Assembly: GCA_023150915.1 (NCBI GenBank)
Contig: JAKLKA010000050.1
Span: forward strand, 1 to 43,928
Source of the DNA: Polyangiaceae bacterium
Lineage (GTDB): Bacteria > Myxococcota_A > Polyangia > Polyangiales > Polyangiaceae
Direction of reading: 5' to 3'
DNA length: 43,928 nt
The notes under the pieces were generated by a model. That model was not told the origin of the DNA and ran no database searches. It saw only the letters and a list, made by a program, of their open reading frames with translations. A program made the position numbers and the translations under genes. How positions within the stretch are numbered: position 1 is the stretch's first letter; each line of letters begins with the position of its first letter. Below are positions 7,776 through 17,649 of the stretch, piece after piece.

Positions 7776-10121
7776 TCAGAAGGGCGGCAGCTCGGGGCTC
7801 GGACCCGCTTCGGGGCTGACGCCAGCATCCGACTCGGTGGGCGGTGGTCCGGCCTGCATCGCCTCGGGGTCGACCGGGGTCCCTGCGTCCACCTCGGCGG
7901 GCGCATCCACTCCGGCGTCGGCCACCTCGGTGGGCGCCGTGCCCTCCAGAAACAGCTCTTCTCGTGCGTCGTCTTGATCGGCGCGCGCCAAGAGCCCGCT
8001 GGCGGGGTCGATGCGGACCGCGACGATGCCTGCGGGCCGCGGGAAATCGGTGGCGGGCTTCTTGTCGTGCGCGGCCTTCATCAGCTCGATGAAGCCGGGC
8101 AGCGCGGTGGTCGCCCCCGACTCTCCCCACCCGAGCGGCAACGCGTCGTCGAACCCCACCCAGACCGCGCACACCAGGTCCGTCGAGTACCCGACGAACC
8201 ACGCATCTTTGGCCTCGTTGGTCGTGCCGGTCTTCCCGGCCAGCGGGCGGCCGAGCGCGAGCGCCCGGGTCGCTGTCCCCTCTTTGACCACGCTGGTGAG
8301 CAAGTGAGTGATCAGGTACGCCTCGTCTTCGCCCATCACCCGTCGCGAAGGGGGCGGCGCCGGCAAGCTCAACGCTTTGCCATCGGGCCCGACGATCTTG
8401 GTCACCAGCACGGGGGCCGCGAATTCGCCGCCGCTGGCGAAGGTGGCATAGGCGTTGGCCGCCTCGAGCGGGGTGATCTCGTAGGCCCCCAGCGCCAGGC
8501 TGGGCGTCGGCTCGAGCTTCGATTCGATGCCCGCGGCTCTGGACCAGCTCACCACACCCTCGGCGCCGACCTCGGTGAGCAAGCGCTCGGCGGCCGCGTT
8601 GTCACTGCGCGCCAGCGCGGTGCGGACGCTGATCTTCCGGGCCTCGAGCTTGCCGTCACGCGAGGCTGGCAAATCGAGCAGCGTGGCCGCGGTGAAGCGC
8701 TTGCCGTGCAACGCGTAGCCATAGACGAAGGGCTTGAACGCGGAGCCCGGCTGTCGGCGCGCGCGGGTGGCGCGATCGAGCCCCCCCGCCACGCCTTCGT
8801 AGCTGCCGACCAGCGCGAGCACGTGCCGGCTTCGCGGCTCGATGGCCACCAGCGCGCTCTCGGGCCCGAGCTCGAGCCGGGCAGCGACCGGCTCGTCGCC
8901 CTCGGGCAGCGCGGGGACGCTGGCCCTGAGCAGGGCCCCTTCCTTGGTGAACTCGCTCGGGGGCACGTGCTTCGGGTTGAAGCGCTCTTCGTGCGAGAGC
9001 TGCACGCGGCCGATCACCGAGCCCAAAAGCACGTCGATGGTCCCGGCCTTGTCGTCCACCCGCACGACCTTGCCCGCCACGGCGTGGTGCGGGCGCGGGG
9101 CGCCTTCGAACGGCGCGCCGAACAAGCGTCGCTTGGTGGCGGTGTGCGGCGGCTCCAGCTTCTGCCGCTCGGCGTAGCGCAGCAGGTTCTTGCGCACGGC
9201 GCCCCGCGCGGCCGCCTGCACCGCCGGGTCGATGGTGGTGGTGACCGTGAACCCGCCCCGCCGGGCGCGCTCGCCGGCCAGGCTCTCGAGCAACTTGCTC
9301 ACATGAGCGACCACTTCCGGGGCCAGCTCCGACTCACCCTCGGACGCGGGCGCCAGCCGCAGGGGCGCCTCCGACGCTTCTTGGTGCAGCTCGGGGGTCA
9401 CGAATCCCTTCTGAGACATCTGTCCGAGCACGTAGCGGCGGCGCTCGGCCGCGCCGGCCGGGTTCTTGCGCGGTGAATAGCGCTCGGGCGACGCCACCAG
9501 CCCCGCCAAGAGCGCCGCCTCGGGCAAGGTCAGCTCTTTCGCCTTCTTGCCGAAGTAGAAGCGCGCCGCCTCTTCGATCCCGTAGCGGCCGTGCCCCAGG
9601 TAGATGTGGTTCAGATAGAGCGCGAAGATCTCGTCCTTGGTCAGGTGTTGCTCGAGACGCCGGGCCAAGATGGTCTCGCGGATCTTGCGTCGATAGGTGC
9701 GCTCCGAGTCGAGCAGCAGGTTCTTCACCACCTGCTGCGTGATGGTGCTGCCGCCTTGCACGGTGCGGCCAGCGCGCAGATTCGCGACCAAGGCCCGCAG
9801 CATGCCGAAGTAGTCGAGCCCCTGGTGCTCGTAGAAGCTGGCGTCTTCGGCCGCCAAGAACGCCAGCTTGGCCACGTCGGACACCTCGGCCAAAGGCACC
9901 ACCGTGCGGCGCTCGGTGAACAGGCTGGCCAAGAGCGAGCCATCGCGGGCAAGCACCCGCGTGACCTGAGGCGGCGCGTACCCTGCGCGCAGCTGCTCCA
10001 CGCTGGGCAGGTCGGCCTCGTGGTAGCGAATCACGGCGAAGACGCCCACGGCGCCCAGGGCCGAGAGCGCGACGGCGATCAGCGCCAGTCGTTTCAGCCA
10101 GTGTGCGATCCGCCGGAGCAT
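7776..10121 (-). CDS. Class A penicillin-binding protein (PBP1A family)
   Basis: This bifunctional murein synthase polymerises lipid II and cross-links the stem peptides at the inner membrane. A membrane anchor spans about residues 11-31. The GT51 transglycosylase domain shows AEDASFYEHQG (catalytic Glu92), GGSTITQQVVKN and the RKIRE motif. The transpeptidase domain has all three active-site motifs: S460xxK463 in GSAFKP, SDN at 506-508 and KTG at 630-632. The last 60 residues form an Asp/Pro/Ala-rich tail. At 781 aa the length is normal. A clear ribosome binding site (AAGGAAGG) precedes the ATG. It follows a Ser/Thr kinase gene by 76 bp on the same strand, which suggests shared expression. 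Confidence 0.95.
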   Translation of the reverse strand: MLRRIAHWLKRLALIAVALSALGAVGVFAVIRYHEADLPSVEQLRAGYAPPQVTRVLARDGSLLASLFTERRTVVPLAEVSDVAKLAFLAAEDASFYEHQGLDYFGMLRALVANLRAGRTVQGGSTITQQVVKNLLLDSERTYRRKIRETILARRLEQHLTKDEIFALYLNHIYLGHGRYGIEEAARFYFGKKAKELTLPEAALLAGLVASPERYSPRKNPAGAAERRRYVLGQMSQKGFVTPELHQEASEAPLRLAPASEGESELAPEVVAHVSKLLESLAGERARRGGFTVTTTIDPAVQAAARGAVRKNLLRYAERQKLEPPHTATKRRLFGAPFEGAPRPHHAVAGKVVRVDDKAGTIDVLLGSVIGRVQLSHEERFNPKHVPPSEFTKEGALLRASVPALPEGDEPVAARLELGPESALVAIEPRSRHVLALVGSYEGVAGGLDRATRARRQPGSAFKPFVYGYALHGKRFTAATLLDLPASRDGKLEARKISVRTALARSDNAAAERLLTEVGAEGVVSWSRAAGIESKLEPTPSLALGAYEITPLEAANAYATFASGGEFAAPVLVTKIVGPDGKALSLPAPPPSRRVMGEDEAYLITHLLTSVVKEGTATRALALGRPLAGKTGTTNEAKDAWFVGYSTDLVCAVWVGFDDALPLGWGESGATTALPGFIELMKAAHDKKPATDFPRPAGIVAVRIDPASGLLARADQDDAREELFLEGTAPTEVADAGVDAPAEVDAGTPVDPEAMQAGPPPTESDAGVSPEAGPSPELPPF

Positions 10122-10197
10122 GCTCGCCTTCCTTCATGCCAAGGCGCGACCCATACCGACAACAAAACGCACCGCCCGCCACCGGGCATTCCCGGCC

Positions 10198-11325
10198 TCA
10201 TTTCACCAGGAACTTCATGGCGACGACCGCCAAGACCACGCCCAGGATCAGACACGCGGCGGCAACCCCGATCAGCAGGCCCGCGCCGGGGCCGCGGCGT
10301 GTGGGCGCGCGCAGGGTGGTGGCAGCCGGGCTGGTCGGCGGGGCCGGAATGGGCGCCTCGGGCGCCGACGGGGGCGGCAGCGCGCGCTCGGCGCCCCCCG
10401 GCTCGCCGTAGGGCGCCAGCGCTTGGGCAAACTCTGCTGCGGTCTGGAAGCGATCTTCGGGCTTCTTCGCCAGGGCTCGGGCGATCACCTCGCCCAGCCC
10501 CGCCGCGAAGGTCTTGCCCGGCACGCGCTCGCTGAGCGGTATCGGCGGCTCCATCACGTGCTTCTGGATGTACTCCATCGGCGTCTTGGCGTTGAACGGG
10601 AGCTTGCCGGTGAGCACTTCGTACAAGATGGCCGACAGCGAGTAGATGTCGCTGCGCGCGTCCAGGGTCTTGCCCTGAGCCTGCTCGGGCGACATGAACT
10701 CGGGCGTGCCGAACACCATGCCCTCTTGCGTCAAGATGATGGACCCGGGTCGCATCTGGCGCTCGGTCACCTTGGCCAGGCCGAAGTCGAGCACCTTCGG
10801 GAAGTCCTTCATCCCGCCCTGCACGCTGAGGAAGATGTTCTCGGGCTTCAGGTCGCGATGAACGATGCCCATCTCGTGGGCTTCGTGCAGTGCCCCGCAC
10901 ACCTGCACCAAGATGGGGATGGCGCGCTCCGGAGCCATCGGCCCCTCTTTGCGCACCGTCTGGTTGAGGTTCCGCCCCTCGAGCAGCTCCATCACGATGT
11001 AGAGCGAGCCGTCCTCTTCCAGCTCGCCGTACATGAACACCTTCGCCGTGTTCGGATGGGTCAGCTGACTCATCGCTCGGGCCTCACGCCGGAAGCGAGA
11101 CGTCAAATCCTTGCGCCCGGCCAGCTTGGGATGGAGGATCTTGATGGCCACCATCCGGTTCATCGCCGGCTGCTCGGCCTTGTAGACGGAGCCCATGCCG
11201 CCGGTGCCGATCTTCTGCAAAATCCGGAACTGGCCGCCGAGGATCTCTCGGCCAATGAACGGATCTGCGGGGCGCACCACGGCCGCTTCTACCAAACCTG
11301 GGTGCCCGCTACGAGGTTTCCCCAC
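10198..11325 (-). CDS. Membrane-anchored Ser/Thr protein kinase
   Basis: This is a Hanks-type kinase. It has the glycine loop GTGGMGSVYKA, the ATP-binding Lys62 in VAIKIL, the catalytic loop HRDLKPEN (Asp158), DFG at 180-182 and the substrate-lobe motif GTPEFMSPEQA. The catalytic domain ends near residue 290, followed by a Pro/Ala-rich linker and a C-terminal transmembrane helix (about 349-371), so the kinase faces the cytoplasm. There is no extracellular sensor domain. The start is uncertain: GTG at 11325 is the longest option, and GTG at 11280 or 11277 would also leave the kinase domain intact. It is upstream of and co-directional with the class A PBP gene, and divergent from pgeF. Confidence 0.92.
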   Translation of the reverse strand: MGKPRSGHPGLVEAAVVRPADPFIGREILGGQFRILQKIGTGGMGSVYKAEQPAMNRMVAIKILHPKLAGRKDLTSRFRREARAMSQLTHPNTAKVFMYGELEEDGSLYIVMELLEGRNLNQTVRKEGPMAPERAIPILVQVCGALHEAHEMGIVHRDLKPENIFLSVQGGMKDFPKVLDFGLAKVTERQMRPGSIILTQEGMVFGTPEFMSPEQAQGKTLDARSDIYSLSAILYEVLTGKLPFNAKTPMEYIQKHVMEPPIPLSERVPGKTFAAGLGEVIARALAKKPEDRFQTAAEFAQALAPYGEPGGAERALPPPSAPEAPIPAPPTSPAATTLRAPTRRGPGAGLLIGVAAACLILGVVLAVVAMKFLVK

Positions 11326-11354
11326 CCGGGCTCGACTTGGGAATGACGTGCAGC

Positions 11355-12128
11355 ATGAATACCGCTGAATTCCTGACGAGCCCCGCGCTCAGTCGGGCCG
11401 GGTTCCGCCATGCTTTCTTCACTCGAAACGGCGGCGCCTCCGTCGGGCCCTACGCTTCGCTCAGCTTCTCGATCGCGGTGGGCGACCACCCGGACAACGT
11501 CCGCGAGAACCTGGTGCGGGCGGCGCGCGCGCTCGACGTCGCCCCGGACAAGCTCTTCTTTCTCTCGCAGGTCCACGGCCGCGACGTGCATCGCGTCGAT
11601 GCCGAGTCGAGCCGCGAGACCGTCCTCGTGACGGAGGGGGACGCCTTGGTCTCGAGCGACCCCAGCGTGGGTGTGGGCGTACGCTCGGCGGACTGCGTGC
11701 CGGTGCTGATCGCCGACCAGAAGACCGGCTCGGTCGCGGCGGTGCACGCCGGCTGGCGGGGAGTCGAGCTGGGCGCCGTGGCGGCGGCGGTCCGACATCT
11801 CGCGGCCGAGCCCCGTGACCTGGTGGCTGCCATTGGACCCCACATCTCACTGGAAGCCTTCGAGGTCTCGGACGAGGTGGCCGCTCGCCTGCGGGCGTGC
11901 TCCCCCGACCCGAACGTGGTTTCGCTGCGCCCTGGGGCTCGGCCCCACGTCGATCTGAGGCGATTGGTGCGCGCCCAGCTGGTCAGCCTGGGCCTTGCCC
12001 CGAGCGCGGTGGACGACGTGCCGGGCTGCACCATGCTCGAGCCCGGGCGTTTCTTCTCGTTTCGACGCGATGGCGCCAAGAGCGGACGGCACCTGTCGGC
12101 CATCGTCCCGCGTGGTCTGCACGCCTGA
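11355..12128 (+). CDS. pgeF: Peptidoglycan editing factor PgeF (YfiH/laccase-domain)
   Basis: PgeF belongs to the DUF152 family. In E. coli it prevents misincorporation of L-Ser for L-Ala in the peptidoglycan stem; relatives show purine nucleoside phosphorylase or deaminase activity. The metal-site motifs are clear: SQVHGRDVH, RSADCVPVL and AVHAGWRG. The protein is about 257 aa, typical of the family. Earlier in-frame starts exist at 11337 (TTG) and 11343 (ATG); the ATG at 11355 was chosen because homology-like sequence begins shortly after it (TSPALSRAGFRHAFFTRNGG). It is divergent from the kinase and PBP genes, grouping three genes plausibly tied to cell-wall synthesis. Confidence 0.9.
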   Translation: MNTAEFLTSPALSRAGFRHAFFTRNGGASVGPYASLSFSIAVGDHPDNVRENLVRAARALDVAPDKLFFLSQVHGRDVHRVDAESSRETVLVTEGDALVSSDPSVGVGVRSADCVPVLIADQKTGSVAAVHAGWRGVELGAVAAAVRHLAAEPRDLVAAIGPHISLEAFEVSDEVAARLRACSPDPNVVSLRPGARPHVDLRRLVRAQLVSLGLAPSAVDDVPGCTMLEPGRFFSFRRDGAKSGRHLSAIVPRGLHA

Positions 12129-12181
12129 GCAGTAACCGGCTACTTTTTCCTTCCGAGCGCCCGGGTATACGCTCGGCAGCC

Positions 12182-13932
<1,751 letters not shown>

Positions 13933-13936
<4 letters not shown>

Positions 13937-14436
13937 CCCCTGCCCTGCGGCGCGCAACGCCGGACGACGCCGAGCTGGTGCTGCGCTTCATCCGCGAGCT
14001 CGCGGAGTACGAGCGCGAGCCCGACGCAGTCGAGGCCACCGCCGCAAGCCTGCGGCAGCAGCTGTCGAGCCCCGCGCCGCCCTTCGAGTGCCTGCTGGCC
14101 GAGCTCTCGGGAGAGCCCTGCGGTTTTGCGCTGTTCTTCCACAACTATTCGACCTGGCGGGGTCGCGCCGGGATCTACCTCGAGGACCTGTTCGTGTCCG
14201 AACGAGCGCGCGGACGTGGCGTCGGGCGTGCGCTCTTGGCCGAGGTCGCGCGCATCGCGGTCGCGCGAGGCTGCGCGCGGCTCGAGTGGGCGGTGCTCGA
14301 CTGGAACCTGCCTGCCATCGACTTCTACCGGGCGCTGGGCGCGAGCCCCATGGACGAGTGGACGGTCTTCCGTCTCACCGGGGACCCGCTCACACGCCTC
14401 GGCGCTCAGCGGCAGTCCGAGAACACGTCGCGGTAG
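13933..14436 (+). CDS. GNAT-family N-acetyltransferase
   Basis: This 167-aa single GNAT domain uses acetyl-CoA. Motif A is clear (YLEDLFVSERARGRGVGRALLAE), with the pyrophosphate-binding RGRGVG loop, and motif B follows (EWAVLDWNLPAIDFYRALGA). The pattern is closest to the diamine/thialysine acetyltransferase group (SSAT-like), but the acceptor is not proven. Its ATG overlaps the TGA of the GltJ-like gene (ATGA), so the two are probably translated together. Its 3' end overlaps the convergent SGNH hydrolase gene by 31 bp. Confidence 0.85.
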
Positions 14437-15098
14437 AGCTGGTCGGCAACCACCTGGTGGCCCGCTGCCCCCCAGTGCACGTGATCGTTCGCAAACCGGC
14501 GGTTCTTCGGGCACAGCACCTGCGGATCGCCGCACGAGAGCAGCCCGTGAATGTCCACCGCGTGGTCCACCGTACCGCCGCTGGCCTGCTCGACAATCCA
14601 CGAGTTGAGCGCCTCGGTCGCCTCGGCGCGCCGGTCGCGCGCGCCCCGCAGGCGGCCCCAGGGCGGGATCGTCACGGCCACCACCGCCACGCCGCGGTCC
14701 CGCGCCGTCTTGTACATCTGCGATAGGTTTCGCTTGATGGCGTCGATGCGCGCCTCGCGCGGGGTGGCGGCGGCCAGATCGTTCACGCCGCCCAGGATGA
14801 TCACATGGGTGTAGCTGGGCCGGGGGCGCCACGGCGTGCCACGCCCGAACAAGTGGTCAGCCAGCCGCCAGCGCATGTGATCGGTGCGCTGCCCGCCGAT
14901 CCCGTAACCGTCGAATCGGCTCTCGGGGCAGCGTTCGGACAGCGCTTTCAAGTACTTGCCCCCCCCCGAGCGGGTGTCGGTCAGCGAATCGCCGACCGCG
15001 GCCACCACGTAGCGCTTGCCGTGCGGCGCGTCGGCGCGGCCCGGAGCGCCCAGCGCCAAGAGACCGAAGCCAAGGAGAGTCGCGACCAACGCGCGCAT
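14406..15098 (-). CDS. Secreted SGNH/GDSL hydrolase
   Basis: This 230-aa exported esterase-type hydrolase begins with a signal peptide (MRALVATLLGFGLLALGAPGRA). Block I is GDSLTD (nucleophile Ser), block III is GGVNDL (oxyanion Asn) and block V is DHVHW (catalytic Asp and His). Several cysteines in the mature part could form disulfides, as expected outside the cytoplasm. Substrate is unknown; family members cut esters or acetyl groups from lipids, polysaccharides or peptidoglycan. The last 31 bp overlap the end of the convergent GNAT gene. Confidence 0.87.
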   Translation of the reverse strand: MRALVATLLGFGLLALGAPGRADAPHGKRYVVAAVGDSLTDTRSGGGKYLKALSERCPESRFDGYGIGGQRTDHMRWRLADHLFGRGTPWRPRPSYTHVIILGGVNDLAAATPREARIDAIKRNLSQMYKTARDRGVAVVAVTIPPWGRLRGARDRRAEATEALNSWIVEQASGGTVDHAVDIHGLLSCGDPQVLCPKNRRFANDHVHWGAAGHQVVADQLYRDVFSDCR

Positions 15099-15180
15099 GC
15101 CATGAAAGTGTAGCGCCGCGGGCCGACAGCGCGAAAATTCCGGGCTGTGTTAGCTTTTCGGCCCTTCGAGGAGAGCTGCC

Positions 15181-16413
<1,233 letters not shown>

Positions 16414-16558
16414 GCCGGCAAAAACTGCGGCGGCGGCCCCGCGGCCCGGCGAGCGGTTGGGGGGGGCTGGCGCACTCGAAGGGCCGGACTTAGGTTCCAA
16501 ACCATCGGCGCCCGTTGGGGCCGCAGAGTGTCGCACCCATCCCCGCCCAACCCCCGCT

Positions 16559-16602
16559 CGTCGGGCAGTCGAGCGCAACGAGAGTCGCGTTTTCGCCCGA
16601 CG
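16559..16602. other. Inverted repeat, 8-bp arms
   Basis: CGTCGGGC at 16559-16566 and GCCCGACG at 16595-16602 are perfect inverted repeats separated by 28 bases that include a short TTTT. It lies in the 286-bp region between the convergent thiolase and HEAT-repeat genes and could help end thiolase transcription. In GC-rich DNA such arms may also occur by chance. Confidence 0.35.
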
Positions 16603-16643
16603 CCCCCAGCGCGGCGCCGATACTAACTCCCACCCGAAAGCAC

Positions 16644-16680
16644 CACGGCCCGGCCCCGTCAGCGACGAGGTCGGGCCGTG
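16644..16680. terminator. Strong hairpin between convergent genes, probable bidirectional terminator
   Basis: CACGGCCCG (16644-16652) pairs perfectly with CGGGCCGTG (16672-16680). The inner part continues the stem (a G-T pair, then CCCCGTC against GACGAGG with one mismatch), leaving an AGC loop. The total stem is about 17 pairs. It is followed by TCTTCTGT on the plus strand and GTGCTTTC on the minus strand, so the T-tracts are weak. It lies about 20 bp after the stop of the HEAT-repeat gene, which fits termination there. Confidence 0.6.
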
Positions 16681-16699
16681 TCTTCTGTCGGACCTGCGC

Positions 16700-17626
16700 T
16701 CAGATGCGACGCAGGGCGATGGCGGCGGCGTCCCGAACGAACTGGTTGGGGTCGCTCTCGGCGGCCTTCACGGCAGTCTTGGCTGCCGGGTCGGCGATCT
16801 TGCCCAGAGACGAGACCGCTGCGGCGCGCACCGCGGGGTCGGACTCGGTGGCGGGCGAGGTCAGCGCGATCAGCCCGGCCACCGCGTCTTTGGCCCGCAG
16901 CGTGCCGAGTGCCTCGGCCGCGCGCTTGCGAACCAGCGGCGACTCGTCCGAGATGCGCTTCACCACCGCGGCCGTGCCGGTGAAGACGTTGACGCGGGTC
17001 GAGGCATAGAGGGCCTCCAGCCGGACGCTCTCGTCCTTGTCACCGATGGCGAGAGCCAGCTCGCCGTTCGGGCCCTGGCTGTTGATGCGCCAGAGGGCGT
17101 GGGCCGCCGCCTTGCGGACCTTGGCCGACGGATCGGAGGTGGCCGCCTTGGCGATCACCGGGACGCCGGGCGCGATCAGGAACTCACCCAGGGCCTCGAC
17201 GGCGTAGGCGCGCTTGTTCTCGCTGGCGCCAGCGTCCGTCGCGGTCTTGAGGGTCTGTTCGTAGACCTGACCGGGTCCGAAGACGCCCAGGATGCGGCGC
17301 CTCAGCCACCAGGCGCTGATCTCGCGAGTACGAGAGTGTGAGTCGTAGATCAGCTTGGAGACGATCGGGATGCAGTCGAGGCACTCCGTCTTCTCGCCCT
17401 TCTCGAGTCGCGCCCAGATCTCGGTGGGGGCGAGCTCCCCCACTCCGATGTTGCGGATGTCGGCAGCCGACGTCGGGCTCTCGAGCGAGGCCGGGTCGAG
17501 GTTCTTGTAAACCTTCGAGCGGCCGCTCAGGGTGTTCTTCGGAGCAGAGTCCGCGATGACAGCGCCGGAGACGAGCAGAGTGGCTCCAGCGAGGAGTGCG
17601 CCCAGGGTCGTACGAATGGTCTTCAT
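16700..17626 (-). CDS. Exported HEAT-repeat protein, partner of the diheme lipoprotein
   Basis: This 308-aa protein begins with a signal peptide (MKTIRTTLGALLAGATLLVSG). Residues about 95-308 consist of alpha-helical HEAT-like units of some 30 residues (for example SAKVRKAAAHALWRI, SPLVRKRAAEALGTL, DPAVRAAAVSSLGKI, FVRDAAAIALRRI). The N-terminal part carries Cys82 and Cys85 (ECLDCIP) without the His needed for c-type heme, so they may form a disulfide or metal site. It lies 23 bp after the diheme lipoprotein gene with its own ribosome binding site, so the two form an operon. HEAT repeats usually bind protein partners; I infer a periplasmic scaffold. A strong hairpin follows the stop. Confidence 0.85.
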   Translation of the reverse strand: MKTIRTTLGALLAGATLLVSGAVIADSAPKNTLSGRSKVYKNLDPASLESPTSAADIRNIGVGELAPTEIWARLEKGEKTECLDCIPIVSKLIYDSHSRTREISAWWLRRRILGVFGPGQVYEQTLKTATDAGASENKRAYAVEALGEFLIAPGVPVIAKAATSDPSAKVRKAAAHALWRINSQGPNGELALAIGDKDESVRLEALYASTRVNVFTGTAAVVKRISDESPLVRKRAAEALGTLRAKDAVAGLIALTSPATESDPAVRAAAVSSLGKIADPAAKTAVKAAESDPNQFVRDAAAIALRRI

Positions 17627-17649
17627 GGCTTTCTCCGTTGCTCCTCAGC

